From JADJPL01 sp964607915 (GTDB lineage Bacteria; Bacteroidota; Bacteroidia; Chitinophagales; Saprospiraceae), in the NCBI GenBank assembly GCA_964607915.1, contig CAZSMU010000011.1, positions 1 to 50,617 of the forward strand: DNA of 50,617 nt, given 5' to 3'. Shown piece after piece: positions 42,399-50,617 of this stretch (position 1 is the stretch's first letter; every line of letters starts with the position of its first letter). A program made the translations under genes and the position numbers. The notes beneath the pieces are model-generated. The model saw only the letters and a program-made list of their open reading frames with translations, was not told where the DNA came from and did not search any database.

Positions 42399-44639
42399 AT
42401 GTCAGAAGCCATCCAAAAAGTCCACTATGAGGAGCAGAAGTTGATTCGGCAGGCCTACCGCCAGCTGCTGACTGCCATCAAAGGTCCGATGGACGAAGAG
42501 GATCGCCGTGCGATACGAAAAGCCTATGAAACTGCGGTCCAGGCGCACAGCGAGCAGCGCCGCAAGTCGGGCGAGCCCTATATTCTGCACCCTATTGCCG
42601 TTGCGCGCATCTGTGCGGAGGAAATCGGGCTGGGGCCGACGGCTATTGTGGCGGCACTTCTGCACGATGTAGTCGAAGATACCCACCTCACCCTTTCGGA
42701 TATTCGGAGGGATTTCGGGGACCGGGTGGCCCAGATCGTAGACGGTTTGACGAAGTTAGACGATGTGTACAACCAGGAGAGCCCACAAGCGGAAAACTTC
42801 AAAAAAGTGCTCAGCACCCTGGTGGAAGATGTGCGCGTGGTGCTGATTAAAATGGCTGACCGCCTGCACAACATGCGTACCCTGGGGGCGATGCCCCGGC
42901 ATAAGCAACTCAAAATCGCGGCAGAGACGAGCTTCATCTACGCCCCGCTGGCCCACCGTCTGGGGTTGTACAATATCAAGACAGAGTTCCTGGACCTGTG
43001 CATGAAAATCACGGAGCCAATCGAGTACCAGGATATTGCCCGCCAGATCAACGAAACGAAGCGCGACCGCGAAAAATACATCGAAGGGTTCATAGAGCCC
43101 CTGCGGCCCAAACTCGACGAAATGGGCTGCACCTACCGCATCGTAGGGCGCCCCAAGTCTATTTACTCCATCTGGAACAAGATAAAAGCCAAACGGGTAC
43201 CGCTCCAGGAAATCTATGACCTGTTCGCAGTGCGCATCATCCTGGATGTCCCGCTGGAAAAGGAAAAGCTTTCCTGCTGGCAGGCCTATTCCATCGTCAC
43301 AGATGTACACACGCCTCTGCCGGAGCGCCTGAAAGACTGGATTACCGTGCCTAAATCCAATGGGTACGAATCCTTGCATACTACGGTGATAGGCCCCGGC
43401 GGGCGCTATGTGGAAGTGCAAATCCGCACGCAGCGCATGGACGAAATTGCCGAAAGGGGCTTTGCCGCCCACTGGAAGTACAAGGGCATCAACAATGCGC
43501 CCGACGTATATGAGCGTTGGCTGGACAGCGTGCGGGAAATCCTGGAAGATCCCAACAGCGATGCAATCGAATTCCTCGTGGACTTCAAGGCGAACACCTT
43601 GTTCAATGAGGAAGTATATGTCTATACGCCCAAAGGGGATATGAAAATCCTGCCCAAAGGGGCGACTGCGCTGGACTTTGCCTTCAGCATCCATACAGAC
43701 ATCGGGTACCACTGCGTGTCTATCAAGGTCAATAACAAGCTGGCCCCCCTGGGCTATGAGCTCCAAAGCGGCGATCAGGTGCAGGTCCTCACCAGCAAGA
43801 ACCAAAAACCCAGCGAAGACTGGGACAGGCTGGTCGTCACTGGAAAGGCCAAGGCCAAAATCCGGTCGGCCATGAAAGAAGACCGACGGCGCAGGGGCGA
43901 GATCGGAAAGGAGGCGCTGGAGCGCAAACTCAAGCACCTGCGCGTGGATTTTGAGGAAGGCGTGGAGGTGCTGCTGAAATTCTTTGGATACTCATCGCGC
44001 ACCGATTTGTACTACGACCTGGCGATGGGAGTCAAAACCATCCCGGAACTGTTCAAGCATTTCCGCACAGAGGGCAACAAGTTGGTCGAGTTCAAGCCGG
44101 ATGCCAGTCTGCCCCATTCCCTGGAACCCCCGGGCCCTACAGAAGCAATCCGGGACAACGGGACGCGCCGGCCCGACCAACGGCCCCGCCTGCTGATCAA
44201 CGGCGAGCCCGCAGAAAGCTATCAGTTCTCTATCGCCAGTTGCTGTAACCCGGTGCAGGGCGATGATATTTTTGCCTACCTCACCTCTAATGCAGGGCTA
44301 AAGATACACCGTACCAACTGCCCGAACGCTACCAACCTCATGGCCCACTACGGCTACCGCATCATGAAGGCCGAATGGGTATTCAGCGATGACATGACCT
44401 TTATTGCCGATTTGCGCATCAACGGGATAGACAGCGGCCCTGGCGTCATCGAACGGGTAACCCACCAGATCTCTTCCCAACTCGGGCTCGATATCCGCTC
44501 CCTCAATATCGCGGGGGACGAAGGCTACTTCGAGGGCATGATCAAACTAAAAGTGCGCAATATCAACCAGCTCAATCAGGTCATCCGCGCCCTGCAAGGC
44601 ATGGACAACGTGACCTCTGTGGTACGGGTGGACTACTGA
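42399..44639 (+). CDS. rel: Bifunctional (p)ppGpp synthetase/hydrolase, RelA/SpoT family
   Basis: A 746-residue stringent-response enzyme. The N-terminal HD hydrolase domain has HPIAVARIC and ALLHDVVEDT (His89-Asp90), intact, so hydrolysis is expected. The synthetase domain follows (about 235-370; GRPKSIYSIWNKIKAKR, SNGYESLHTTVIGP), then the TGS domain (about 405-465; VYVYTPKGDMKILPKGATALDFAFSIH) and a C-terminal ACT domain (about 665-746). I start at ATG 42399 (MSEAIQKVHYEEQ), preceded by GGAAGGA; the open frame reaches back 76 more codons through non-conserved sequence. Its TGA overlaps a possible start of the fur-like gene. Confidence 0.95.
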   Translation: MSEAIQKVHYEEQKLIRQAYRQLLTAIKGPMDEEDRRAIRKAYETAVQAHSEQRRKSGEPYILHPIAVARICAEEIGLGPTAIVAALLHDVVEDTHLTLSDIRRDFGDRVAQIVDGLTKLDDVYNQESPQAENFKKVLSTLVEDVRVVLIKMADRLHNMRTLGAMPRHKQLKIAAETSFIYAPLAHRLGLYNIKTEFLDLCMKITEPIEYQDIARQINETKRDREKYIEGFIEPLRPKLDEMGCTYRIVGRPKSIYSIWNKIKAKRVPLQEIYDLFAVRIILDVPLEKEKLSCWQAYSIVTDVHTPLPERLKDWITVPKSNGYESLHTTVIGPGGRYVEVQIRTQRMDEIAERGFAAHWKYKGINNAPDVYERWLDSVREILEDPNSDAIEFLVDFKANTLFNEEVYVYTPKGDMKILPKGATALDFAFSIHTDIGYHCVSIKVNNKLAPLGYELQSGDQVQVLTSKNQKPSEDWDRLVVTGKAKAKIRSAMKEDRRRRGEIGKEALERKLKHLRVDFEEGVEVLLKFFGYSSRTDLYYDLAMGVKTIPELFKHFRTEGNKLVEFKPDASLPHSLEPPGPTEAIRDNGTRRPDQRPRLLINGEPAESYQFSIASCCNPVQGDDIFAYLTSNAGLKIHRTNCPNATNLMAHYGYRIMKAEWVFSDDMTFIADLRINGIDSGPGVIERVTHQISSQLGLDIRSLNIAGDEGYFEGMIKLKVRNINQLNQVIRALQGMDNVTSVVRVDY

Positions 44640-44683
44640 TGCATCTTTTTAACCGCCTTTTTGGTTCTCTTCAAAAAACGAAC

Positions 44684-45193
44684 ATGTCCGCAGAACACCG
44701 ATTAGAAACCGTGATGAAAGAGGTCCGGAATATCTTTTCCAGCCACCTGGAGCAGCACGGGTTCCGAAAAACCCCGGAACGATATGCCATCCTGGATGAA
44801 ATTTACAAACGCTCAGACCATTTCGATGCCGAAGCGTTGTATATCCATATGAAAAACCAAAACTACCGCGTGAGCCGCGCTACGGTCTATAATACGCTGG
44901 AACTATTGGTCAATTGCGATCTGGTCAAAAAACACCAGTTTGGAAAAAACCTGGCACAATACGAAAAATCGTACGGCTATAAGCAACACGACCACCTCAT
45001 TTGCGTGGATTGCGGTAAAGTGCTCGAATTTTGCGACCCGAGAATCCAGCAAATCAAAAGTATGATGGGCGAATTGCTCAAATTTCAGGTTACGCACCAT
45101 GCCCTGAACCTCTACGGCCAGTGCAGGGGTGCCTGTGAGCGCACCGCCCGTTTAAACGACACCACCACTACTGAAAATATCCATGAAAATTGA
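44684..45193 (+). CDS. Fur-family transcriptional regulator
   Basis: A 169-residue metal-dependent repressor. The winged-helix domain (about 10-90) has HGFRKTPERYAILDEIY and YRVSRATVYNTLELLV; the dimer domain contains HDHLICVDCGKVLEFCD and a second cysteine pair in QCRGACERT, the structural zinc site. The pattern fits Fur, Zur or PerR, and the metal sensed is not clear. I start at ATG 44684 because homology begins there; ATG 44639, overlapping the rel stop, would add 15 residues. Its end overlaps purA by 11 bp. Confidence 0.9.
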   Translation: MSAEHRLETVMKEVRNIFSSHLEQHGFRKTPERYAILDEIYKRSDHFDAEALYIHMKNQNYRVSRATVYNTLELLVNCDLVKKHQFGKNLAQYEKSYGYKQHDHLICVDCGKVLEFCDPRIQQIKSMMGELLKFQVTHHALNLYGQCRGACERTARLNDTTTTENIHEN

Positions 45194-46457
45194 CGTACTC
45201 CTAGGCCTGCAATGGGGCGATGAAGGAAAAGGCAAGATTGTTGACTATCTGGCCCCGCAATACGACATCGTCGCCCGTTTTCAGGGAGGTCCCAACGCTG
45301 GGCACACCCTCAAGTTCGGCGGCCAAAAATTCGTACTGCACACCATCCCTTCCGGGATATTTCGCGACGGGCTGCGCAACCTCATCGGCAACGGTGTAGT
45401 CCTGGATCCGATTACGCTCGCCCGGGAGCTCAAAGCCCTGGACGATGTGGGCACGAAGTACCGCGACCGCCTCTTTGTGGCCCGGAAAGCCCACCTCATC
45501 CTGCCCACGCACCGCTTCCTCGATCTGGCGTCCGAAAATGCCAAGGGAAAGGAAAAAATCGGCTCCACCCTGCGCGGTATCGGCCCGACCTATATGGACA
45601 AGACCGGCCGGAACGGCCTGCGTGTGGGGGATATCGAGAAACCCGATTTCCGAAAACGCTATGAGGCGCTCCGGGCAAAACACCTCGAATTGGCTTCCAT
45701 CTACCCGGAGGTGGGCTTCGAACTGGAAAACGAGGAGGAAAAATGGTTCGAATCCCTGGAAAGTCTCCGAGCACTGCGATGGGTGGACGGGGAGTATTTC
45801 CTGCACCAGGCCCTCGAAAAAGGAGAGCGGGTGCTCGCCGAAGGGGCCCAGGGCTCTATGCTGGATGTTGACTTTGGCACCTACCCCTTCGTCACGTCTT
45901 CCAATACGATTACGGCGGGGGTATGTACGGGCCTTGGCGTTTCCCCTACCCGCATCGGGGAGGTAATCGGCATTACAAAGGCCTATTGTACCCGCGTAGG
46001 TTCGGGCCCGTTCCCCACGGAACTTCACGACGATACCGGAGAGCGCCTGCGTCGGGAAGGAGCTGAATTTGGGGCCACTACTGGTCGGCCTCGACGTTGT
46101 GGCTGGATAGATATCCCGCAGTTGAAATACACCATCATGCTCAACGGCGTGACGCGCCTGGCCATTACGAAACTCGACGTCCTCAACCACTTTACCGAAA
46201 TACGGGCTGCCATAGCCTATCAAATAGACGGTCAGCAAACAGAGCACCTGCCGTTCGACCTGTGCGACGCCGGAATACTTCCGGTTTACCGTGATTTTAA
46301 AGGCTGGAACCAGGATTTAGCCGAAGATACCGATATGGACACGCTGCCCCAGGCAGCCCTTGAGTATGTGGCTTTTCTGGAAAGGGAGCTCGGCGTACCA
46401 GTATCTATGGTATCGGTCGGCCCTGAACGCCAGCAATTGTTGACCCGCGCTGTTTGA
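45183..46457 (+). CDS. purA: Adenylosuccinate synthetase
   Basis: A 424-residue GTP-dependent enzyme joining IMP and aspartate, the first committed step to AMP. GLQWGDEGKGKIVDYLA (7-23) holds the P-loop and catalytic Asp; GGPNAGHT, IGSTLRGIGPTYMDK, the GAQGSMLDVDFGTYPFVTSS motif and the C-terminal guanine-binding TKLDVLN follow. Length is standard. It overlaps the fur-like gene by 11 bp, so rel, fur and purA appear co-transcribed. In E. coli and other bacteria PurA is a target of ppGpp, which makes this order noteworthy. Confidence 0.97.
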   Translation: MKIDVLLGLQWGDEGKGKIVDYLAPQYDIVARFQGGPNAGHTLKFGGQKFVLHTIPSGIFRDGLRNLIGNGVVLDPITLARELKALDDVGTKYRDRLFVARKAHLILPTHRFLDLASENAKGKEKIGSTLRGIGPTYMDKTGRNGLRVGDIEKPDFRKRYEALRAKHLELASIYPEVGFELENEEEKWFESLESLRALRWVDGEYFLHQALEKGERVLAEGAQGSMLDVDFGTYPFVTSSNTITAGVCTGLGVSPTRIGEVIGITKAYCTRVGSGPFPTELHDDTGERLRREGAEFGATTGRPRRCGWIDIPQLKYTIMLNGVTRLAITKLDVLNHFTEIRAAIAYQIDGQQTEHLPFDLCDAGILPVYRDFKGWNQDLAEDTDMDTLPQAALEYVAFLERELGVPVSMVSVGPERQQLLTRAV

Positions 46458-46493
46458 GCACCCAGGTGCCAAAACGCTGCTTTCTTTGATGCA

Positions 46494-47381
46494 ATGACGA
46501 CTACTACCGGCGAAATGCCCCGCCAACGCGCCTTTCTCACCCTCGGGGTGCTGAGTTTGATTTGGGGTACTTCTTTTATTTTGATCAAAAGAGGGCTGGA
46601 AGTATTTCCGCCCACCCAAGTCGCCTGTTTGCGCATGTCTATCTCCGCCCTCGCTTTCGTACCTATGTGGTATCTGCGACGGCGGTACATGGATTGGTCC
46701 AAACTGCCCTGGCTTTTGGTCGTCGGGTTGTGCAGCAGTGCTGTCCCCGCGTTTTTGTTTGCCAATGCACAGATGCACATCAGCAGTGCTATGGCGGGGA
46801 TTTTGAACTCTCTGACGCCTCTGTTCACGTTTCTGCTCGGCGTTTGGTTGTTCAATACCAGCTTCGGTATCCAGCGGCTGACGGGAGTGCTTTTTGGCCT
46901 GGCTGGCGCGGTGGCGCTCATATTGCTTGGCAACCGCTCGGGGCTGGAAGGCGGAATCGGCTGGGGCATGCTCATCGTACTCGCCTCCGTACTGTACGCT
47001 ACCGGTACCAACGTCATCGGGAAATATCTTCAGGAGCTGGACTCCCTGCTGATTAGTTCTGCCTCTTTTGGCTTGGTAGGCATACCCCTCATGGCGTATC
47101 TCCTTGGGGGTACCGACTTTGTACAGCGCATGCAGCAGCATCCCCAGGCCTGGGAAGCACTGGGATATGTAACCATCTTGGCGTTCGTGGGTACCGTAGC
47201 GGCTTCGGGGGTGTTCTTCCACCTCATCCAAAAAACCTCTCCTATTTTTGGATCCACGGTGGCTTATCTCATGCCTATCGTGTCTCTTCTGTGGGGCGTG
47301 TTCGACGGCGAAGCCATCGGATGGATGCACCTGATCGGCATGGCCATGATTCTGGCCGGCGTCTATCTGAGCCGCCGCTGA
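46494..47381 (+). CDS. EamA-family (DMT) transporter
   Basis: A 295-residue inner-membrane protein with ten predicted membrane segments in two EamA repeats (first about 10-140, second about 150-292; GTSFILIKRGLEVFPP; PIFGSTVAYLMPIVSLLWGV). The family exports amino acids and other small metabolites; the substrate is not readable. It is 36 bp after purA and converges with the gamma-carbonic-anhydrase gene (6 bp gap). Confidence 0.88.
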   Translation: MTTTTGEMPRQRAFLTLGVLSLIWGTSFILIKRGLEVFPPTQVACLRMSISALAFVPMWYLRRRYMDWSKLPWLLVVGLCSSAVPAFLFANAQMHISSAMAGILNSLTPLFTFLLGVWLFNTSFGIQRLTGVLFGLAGAVALILLGNRSGLEGGIGWGMLIVLASVLYATGTNVIGKYLQELDSLLISSASFGLVGIPLMAYLLGGTDFVQRMQQHPQAWEALGYVTILAFVGTVAASGVFFHLIQKTSPIFGSTVAYLMPIVSLLWGVFDGEAIGWMHLIGMAMILAGVYLSRR

Positions 47382-47387
47382 TGCGCA

Positions 47388-47903
47388 CTACTCCCGAAAC
47401 CAGTCGGCATACAGGATGTAATTGTTGGCAATCCGCTCTATGGTATCCTGAAACGTTTCGGGGGAAATGGCTTTGACCTTCCTGGCCGGGACTCCGGCGT
47501 AAATGTGCCCGCTTTCCAGGTGGCTGTTCTCCAGTACGACCGCCCCGGCAGCTATCAACACGTTTTCTTCTACGAGGACATGGTCCATCAGGATGGCACC
47601 CATACCCACCAGGATATTGTCTTTCAAGGTACATCCGTGTACGATAGCGCGGTGTCCGATAGATACATTGTTCCCGATGGTCGTGGGTGCCCGCTTATAG
47701 GTGCAGTGGAGGATTGCGCCATCCTGTACGTTAACCTTATTGCCTATCCGGATGGAGTGGACATCCCCACGGATGACGGCTTGGAACCATACGCTGCAGT
47801 CGTCCCCCATGACGACGTCTCCCACCAGGGTGGCGTTTTCTGCTAAAAAGCAGTTGTTCCCAAATTTAGGTACTATTCCGTGGACTGGTTTTATGAGCGC
47901 CAT
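47388..47903 (-). CDS. Gamma-carbonic-anhydrase-like hexapeptide-repeat protein
   Basis: A 171-residue left-handed beta-helix protein of the YrdA/CaiE group. Three histidines at the gamma-carbonic-anhydrase metal positions are kept: His66 (ILHCT), His84 and His89 (GHRAIVHGC). Hexapeptide repeats run from about 15 to 130, followed by a C-terminal helix. Many such proteins bind zinc but show little or no carbonic anhydrase activity. It is separate from, and divergent to, the SulP/beta-carbonic anhydrase pair 160 bp away. Confidence 0.9.
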   Translation of the reverse strand: MALIKPVHGIVPKFGNNCFLAENATLVGDVVMGDDCSVWFQAVIRGDVHSIRIGNKVNVQDGAILHCTYKRAPTTIGNNVSIGHRAIVHGCTLKDNILVGMGAILMDHVLVEENVLIAAGAVVLENSHLESGHIYAGVPARKVKAISPETFQDTIERIANNYILYADWFRE

Positions 47904-47931
47904 ATGGTTCTGTTTGTGTTAAGTCTGGTAG

Positions 47932-47972
47932 CCTTTATGTCTCCTGGGGCTCCTCTTGACACAAGTCTAACC
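47932..47972. repeat. Half copy of the interspersed repeat
   Basis: CCTGGGGCTCCTCTTGACAC followed by AAGTCTAACC resembles one end of the repeat family, in particular the fragment at 11770. It lies in the divergent gap before the SulP gene. Confidence 0.4.
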
Positions 47973-48029
47973 ATTTTTTTCCACGTCTTATAGTTTTGCC
48001 TAACCAAATTCGACAAAGTGTAACTCCTT

Positions 48030-48061
48030 TTGTTCGAAGTATCGCTATTTTTTTATCTTTG
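48030..48061 (+). promoter_or_regulatory. Promoter for the SulP/carbonic anhydrase operon
   Basis: TTG (48030-48032), a 21-nt spacer and TATCTTTG (48054-48061), a full TAnnTTTG match. Transcription would begin close to 48067, which argues for translation starting at 48085 instead of the ATG at 48067. Confidence 0.6.
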
Positions 48062-48084
48062 TCGAAATGAAAAAACCAGCGACA

Positions 48085-49656
48085 ATGAATTCTTTCTTCC
48101 GCAACCTCGGTGCCGATTTTCCGGCGGCGGTGGTCGTTTTTCTCGTGGCACTACCTCTTTGCTTGGGGATTGCACTAGGATCAAACGCCCCCCTTTTCTC
48201 CGGTATCATCGCCGGGATTGCAGGGGGTATTGTGATTGGCCTGCTCAGTGGTTCCCACCTCAGTGTTTCCGGCCCGGCGGCGGGGTTGACGGTCATTGTA
48301 GCGGCGGGTATTGCCCGTTTGGAGCAATTCGATGTTTTTCTTCTGGCAGTTGTGCTGGCTGGTGGGTTTCAATTGCTGTTCGGATATCTGAAAGCGGGTG
48401 TTCTGGGCGATTTTATCCCCAATGCCGTGATCAAAGGTATGCTTGCGGCGATAGGGTTGATTTTGATTTTAAAACAGCTCCCGCATTTTGTCGGATATGA
48501 CGCCGATTTCGAGGGGGATGAGTCCTTCATACAGCCCGACCAGGAGAATACGTTTTCCGAGCTCTTCAACGCCTTTCGCTACATTGAGCCGGGGGCGTTG
48601 ATTATTGGTATGATTGCCATGTTGATTCTCATCTTGTGGGAGACGAAATTTTTTAAATCGATCAAAGCGCTGCAAATCGTTCCGGGAGCTTTGGTGGCAG
48701 TAATCTTCGGAGCCTTGCTCAACGAATTTTTCAGAAGTACCCAACCGGGGCTGCTGCTTAAAGGCAAGCATTTGGTTTCCCTTCCCGAAGCATCCGATGC
48801 GGCCCAGTTCTTCTCCTTCTTTACCCAGCCGGATTTCACGGCGCTAAATAACCCTGCCGTGTGGACAACGGCGCTCACCATCGGCATCGTCGCCAGTCTT
48901 GAAACCTTGCTGGGTATCGAAGCCGTGGACAAACTGGACCCTTACAAGCGGGTCACCCCGGCAAACCGGGAACTGAAAGCACAGGGCATAGGGAACATCG
49001 TTTCCGGTATGTTGGGTGGCCTGCCATTGACCTCTGTCATCGTGCGCAGCTCGGCGAACGTCAGCGCAGGGGCCAGGTCCAAGGCATCCACGGTGATTCA
49101 CGGCACTATGCTGCTGGCCTGTGTCGCGTTCATCCCGGGCCTGCTCAATACAATCCCACTGTCTGCCCTGGCGGCAGTGCTGCTGTTCGTAGGGTATAAG
49201 TTGACCAAAATATCGCTCTTCAAAGAATACTACGCCAAAGGGTTTGACCAGTTCGTCCCTTTTGTCGTCACCATTCTCGCCATCCTGTTCACAGACCTGC
49301 TGGAGGGCATTCTGATTGGTATCCTGGTGGGTATCTTTTTCCTGGTGCGCAGCAACTTCCGTTCTGCTCTGCTCATTCTGAACAAGGACGGCCACTACCT
49401 GATACGCCTGCGCAAAGAGGTGAGTTTCCTGAATAAGGCTGCTCTAAAGCGTGCGCTGGAAAGCATCCCGGAAAACTCCTCCCTCATCATTGACGTCACT
49501 CCTTCCGACTTTGTGGATCAGGACATCGCCGATACCGTCAACGAATTCATGATGCACGCCCACTTGAAAAACATCCAGGTAGCTATTGAAAAAACGCCTT
49601 ATAAATCGGCTCATTCGAGGTTCATGGACGCACCTGTAACGCCTCCTTCCATTTGA
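48085..49656 (+). CDS. SulP-family anion transporter, probable bicarbonate uptake
   Basis: A 523-residue membrane protein with about 11-12 hydrophobic segments (SulP domain, about 10-400) and a C-terminal STAS-like domain (about 420-515; SSLIIDVTPSDFVDQDIADTV). FPAAVVVFLVALPLCLGIALG at the N-terminus and GGLPLTSVIVRSSANVSAGA in the middle are typical of the SulP group often placed next to carbonic anhydrase genes. SulP proteins carry sulfate or bicarbonate; the following beta-carbonic anhydrase gene, 27 bp away, points to bicarbonate (inference). I prefer ATG 48085 because homologues begin MNxxF and the promoter sits almost on the alternative ATG at 48067. Confidence 0.9.
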   Translation: MNSFFRNLGADFPAAVVVFLVALPLCLGIALGSNAPLFSGIIAGIAGGIVIGLLSGSHLSVSGPAAGLTVIVAAGIARLEQFDVFLLAVVLAGGFQLLFGYLKAGVLGDFIPNAVIKGMLAAIGLILILKQLPHFVGYDADFEGDESFIQPDQENTFSELFNAFRYIEPGALIIGMIAMLILILWETKFFKSIKALQIVPGALVAVIFGALLNEFFRSTQPGLLLKGKHLVSLPEASDAAQFFSFFTQPDFTALNNPAVWTTALTIGIVASLETLLGIEAVDKLDPYKRVTPANRELKAQGIGNIVSGMLGGLPLTSVIVRSSANVSAGARSKASTVIHGTMLLACVAFIPGLLNTIPLSALAAVLLFVGYKLTKISLFKEYYAKGFDQFVPFVVTILAILFTDLLEGILIGILVGIFFLVRSNFRSALLILNKDGHYLIRLRKEVSFLNKAALKRALESIPENSSLIIDVTPSDFVDQDIADTVNEFMMHAHLKNIQVAIEKTPYKSAHSRFMDAPVTPPSI

Positions 49657-49683
49657 CTACGTAACCAATAAAACGCTTCTGCT

Positions 49684-50316
<633 letters not shown>

Positions 50317-50322
50317 GGCGGG

Positions 50323-50377
50323 TGGCAAGGGGTAAACGACTCTTTTTTCTTCCTGGCCTACCCCTTGCAACAATTCT
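50323..50377. repeat. Interspersed inverted repeat, short form
   Basis: GGCAAGGGGTA and TACCCCTTGCAAC are inverted repeats around a 25-nt T/C-rich centre. It starts 7 bp after the carbonic anhydrase stop and could serve as its terminator. Confidence 0.6.
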
Positions 50378-50400
50378 GTTAAAAATAGTATTTTGTGGGC

Positions 50401-50478
50401 AGTATCAGACTTGTTGCGAGGGGTCGGCAGGAAAGTATTCTTTTACCCCCCCCTTGCGGTTCCCTCGCAACGGATCTC
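50401..50478. repeat. Interspersed inverted repeat, short form
   Basis: AGTATCAGACTTGTTGCGAG and TTCCCTCGCAACGGATC are the two family ends enclosing a stretch with GGAAAGTATTCTTTTACC. A second copy within 25 bp of the previous one, upstream of the partial gene at 50499. Confidence 0.65.
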
Positions 50479-50498
50479 GCCACCTAACCACTCGCCCT

Positions 50499-50617
50499 AT
50501 GCGCCTTACTGCCTGCTCCTTCTTTGTGGCCAGCCGCTACGTTGCCGCAATGGCATTCCTGTTGTTCATCGTCTATTCGCTACCAGCTCAGGATCCCTAT
50601 GCCCCTGGTCCGGTTCC
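50499..50617 (+). CDS. Exported protein, N-terminal fragment
   Basis: The first 39 codons of a gene cut by the window edge. The product starts with a charged N-terminus and a hydrophobic core (VAAMAFLLFIVYSLPA) ending at a likely signal-peptidase site before QDPYAPGP. The Gln after the cleavage site is common in Bacteroidota exported proteins. Nothing can be said about the mature protein. Confidence 0.6.
   Translation, partial: MRLTACSFFVASRYVAAMAFLLFIVYSLPAQDPYAPGPV

Overview
The window looks like a chromosomal segment of a Bacteroidota bacterium. The evidence is a C-terminal Por/T9SS-type sorting domain on a secreted protein (21578..22804), promoters of the Bacteroidota form (TTG, about 19 nt, TAnnTTTG), a bifunctional HisB, a short archaeal/eukaryotic-type ProS, and a RDD/SpoIIM/DUF4129/DUF4350/MoxR cluster. 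The base composition is moderately GC-rich, and a Saprospirales/Lewinella-like lineage is a guess only. No prophage, transposase, CRISPR array or rRNA gene is visible.

Layout. 1-2001 (minus): a small Cys-rich membrane protein, then the medium, small and large subunits of a CO-dehydrogenase/xanthine-dehydrogenase-family molybdenum hydroxylase (the large subunit is cut by the window edge). 2449-5534 (plus): a guanidino-group hydrolase and a DUF5682 protein. 5542-6786 (minus): a TPM-domain protein. 7059-11769 (plus): LysE-type exporter, 6-phosphofructokinase, secreted GH36-like glycosidase, TPR protein. 11785-13254 (minus): proS. 13600-16548 (plus): two exported proteins, one FadL-like. 16545-25263 (minus): a complete histidine operon hisG-D-x-C-B-H-A-F-IE, where x is a secreted N-formylglutamate-amidohydrolase-like protein. 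It is preceded by a tRNA-Phe gene, a His-rich 14-residue leader peptide and an attenuator terminator. 25385-26197: MtfA-like peptidase. 26234-32176: MoxR cluster. 32180-36452 (plus): rlmD, a hypothetical gene, a receiver protein, rfbA, DEAD-box helicase. 36454-37200: truA. 37909-41893 (minus): tRNA-Leu, tig, clpP, clpX, a protein folding and degradation set. 42399-47381 (plus): rel, fur-like, purA, EamA transporter. 47388-47903: gamma-carbonic-anhydrase-like protein. 48085-50316 (plus): SulP transporter and beta-carbonic anhydrase. The last bases start another exported protein.

Two things stand out. First, the his operon carries a textbook-like attenuator placed directly behind a tRNA-Phe gene, so tRNA and operon seem to share one promoter. 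Second, the intergenic regions are full of one family of imperfect inverted repeats. Their ends resemble TAGACTTGTTGCGAGGGG, with a short form of about 50-80 bp and a long form of about 145-170 bp that has an inner hairpin. About 14 full, partial or degenerate copies lie in 50 kb, all between genes or just touching stop codons. They look like a MITE- or REP-like family, possibly recruited as terminators.
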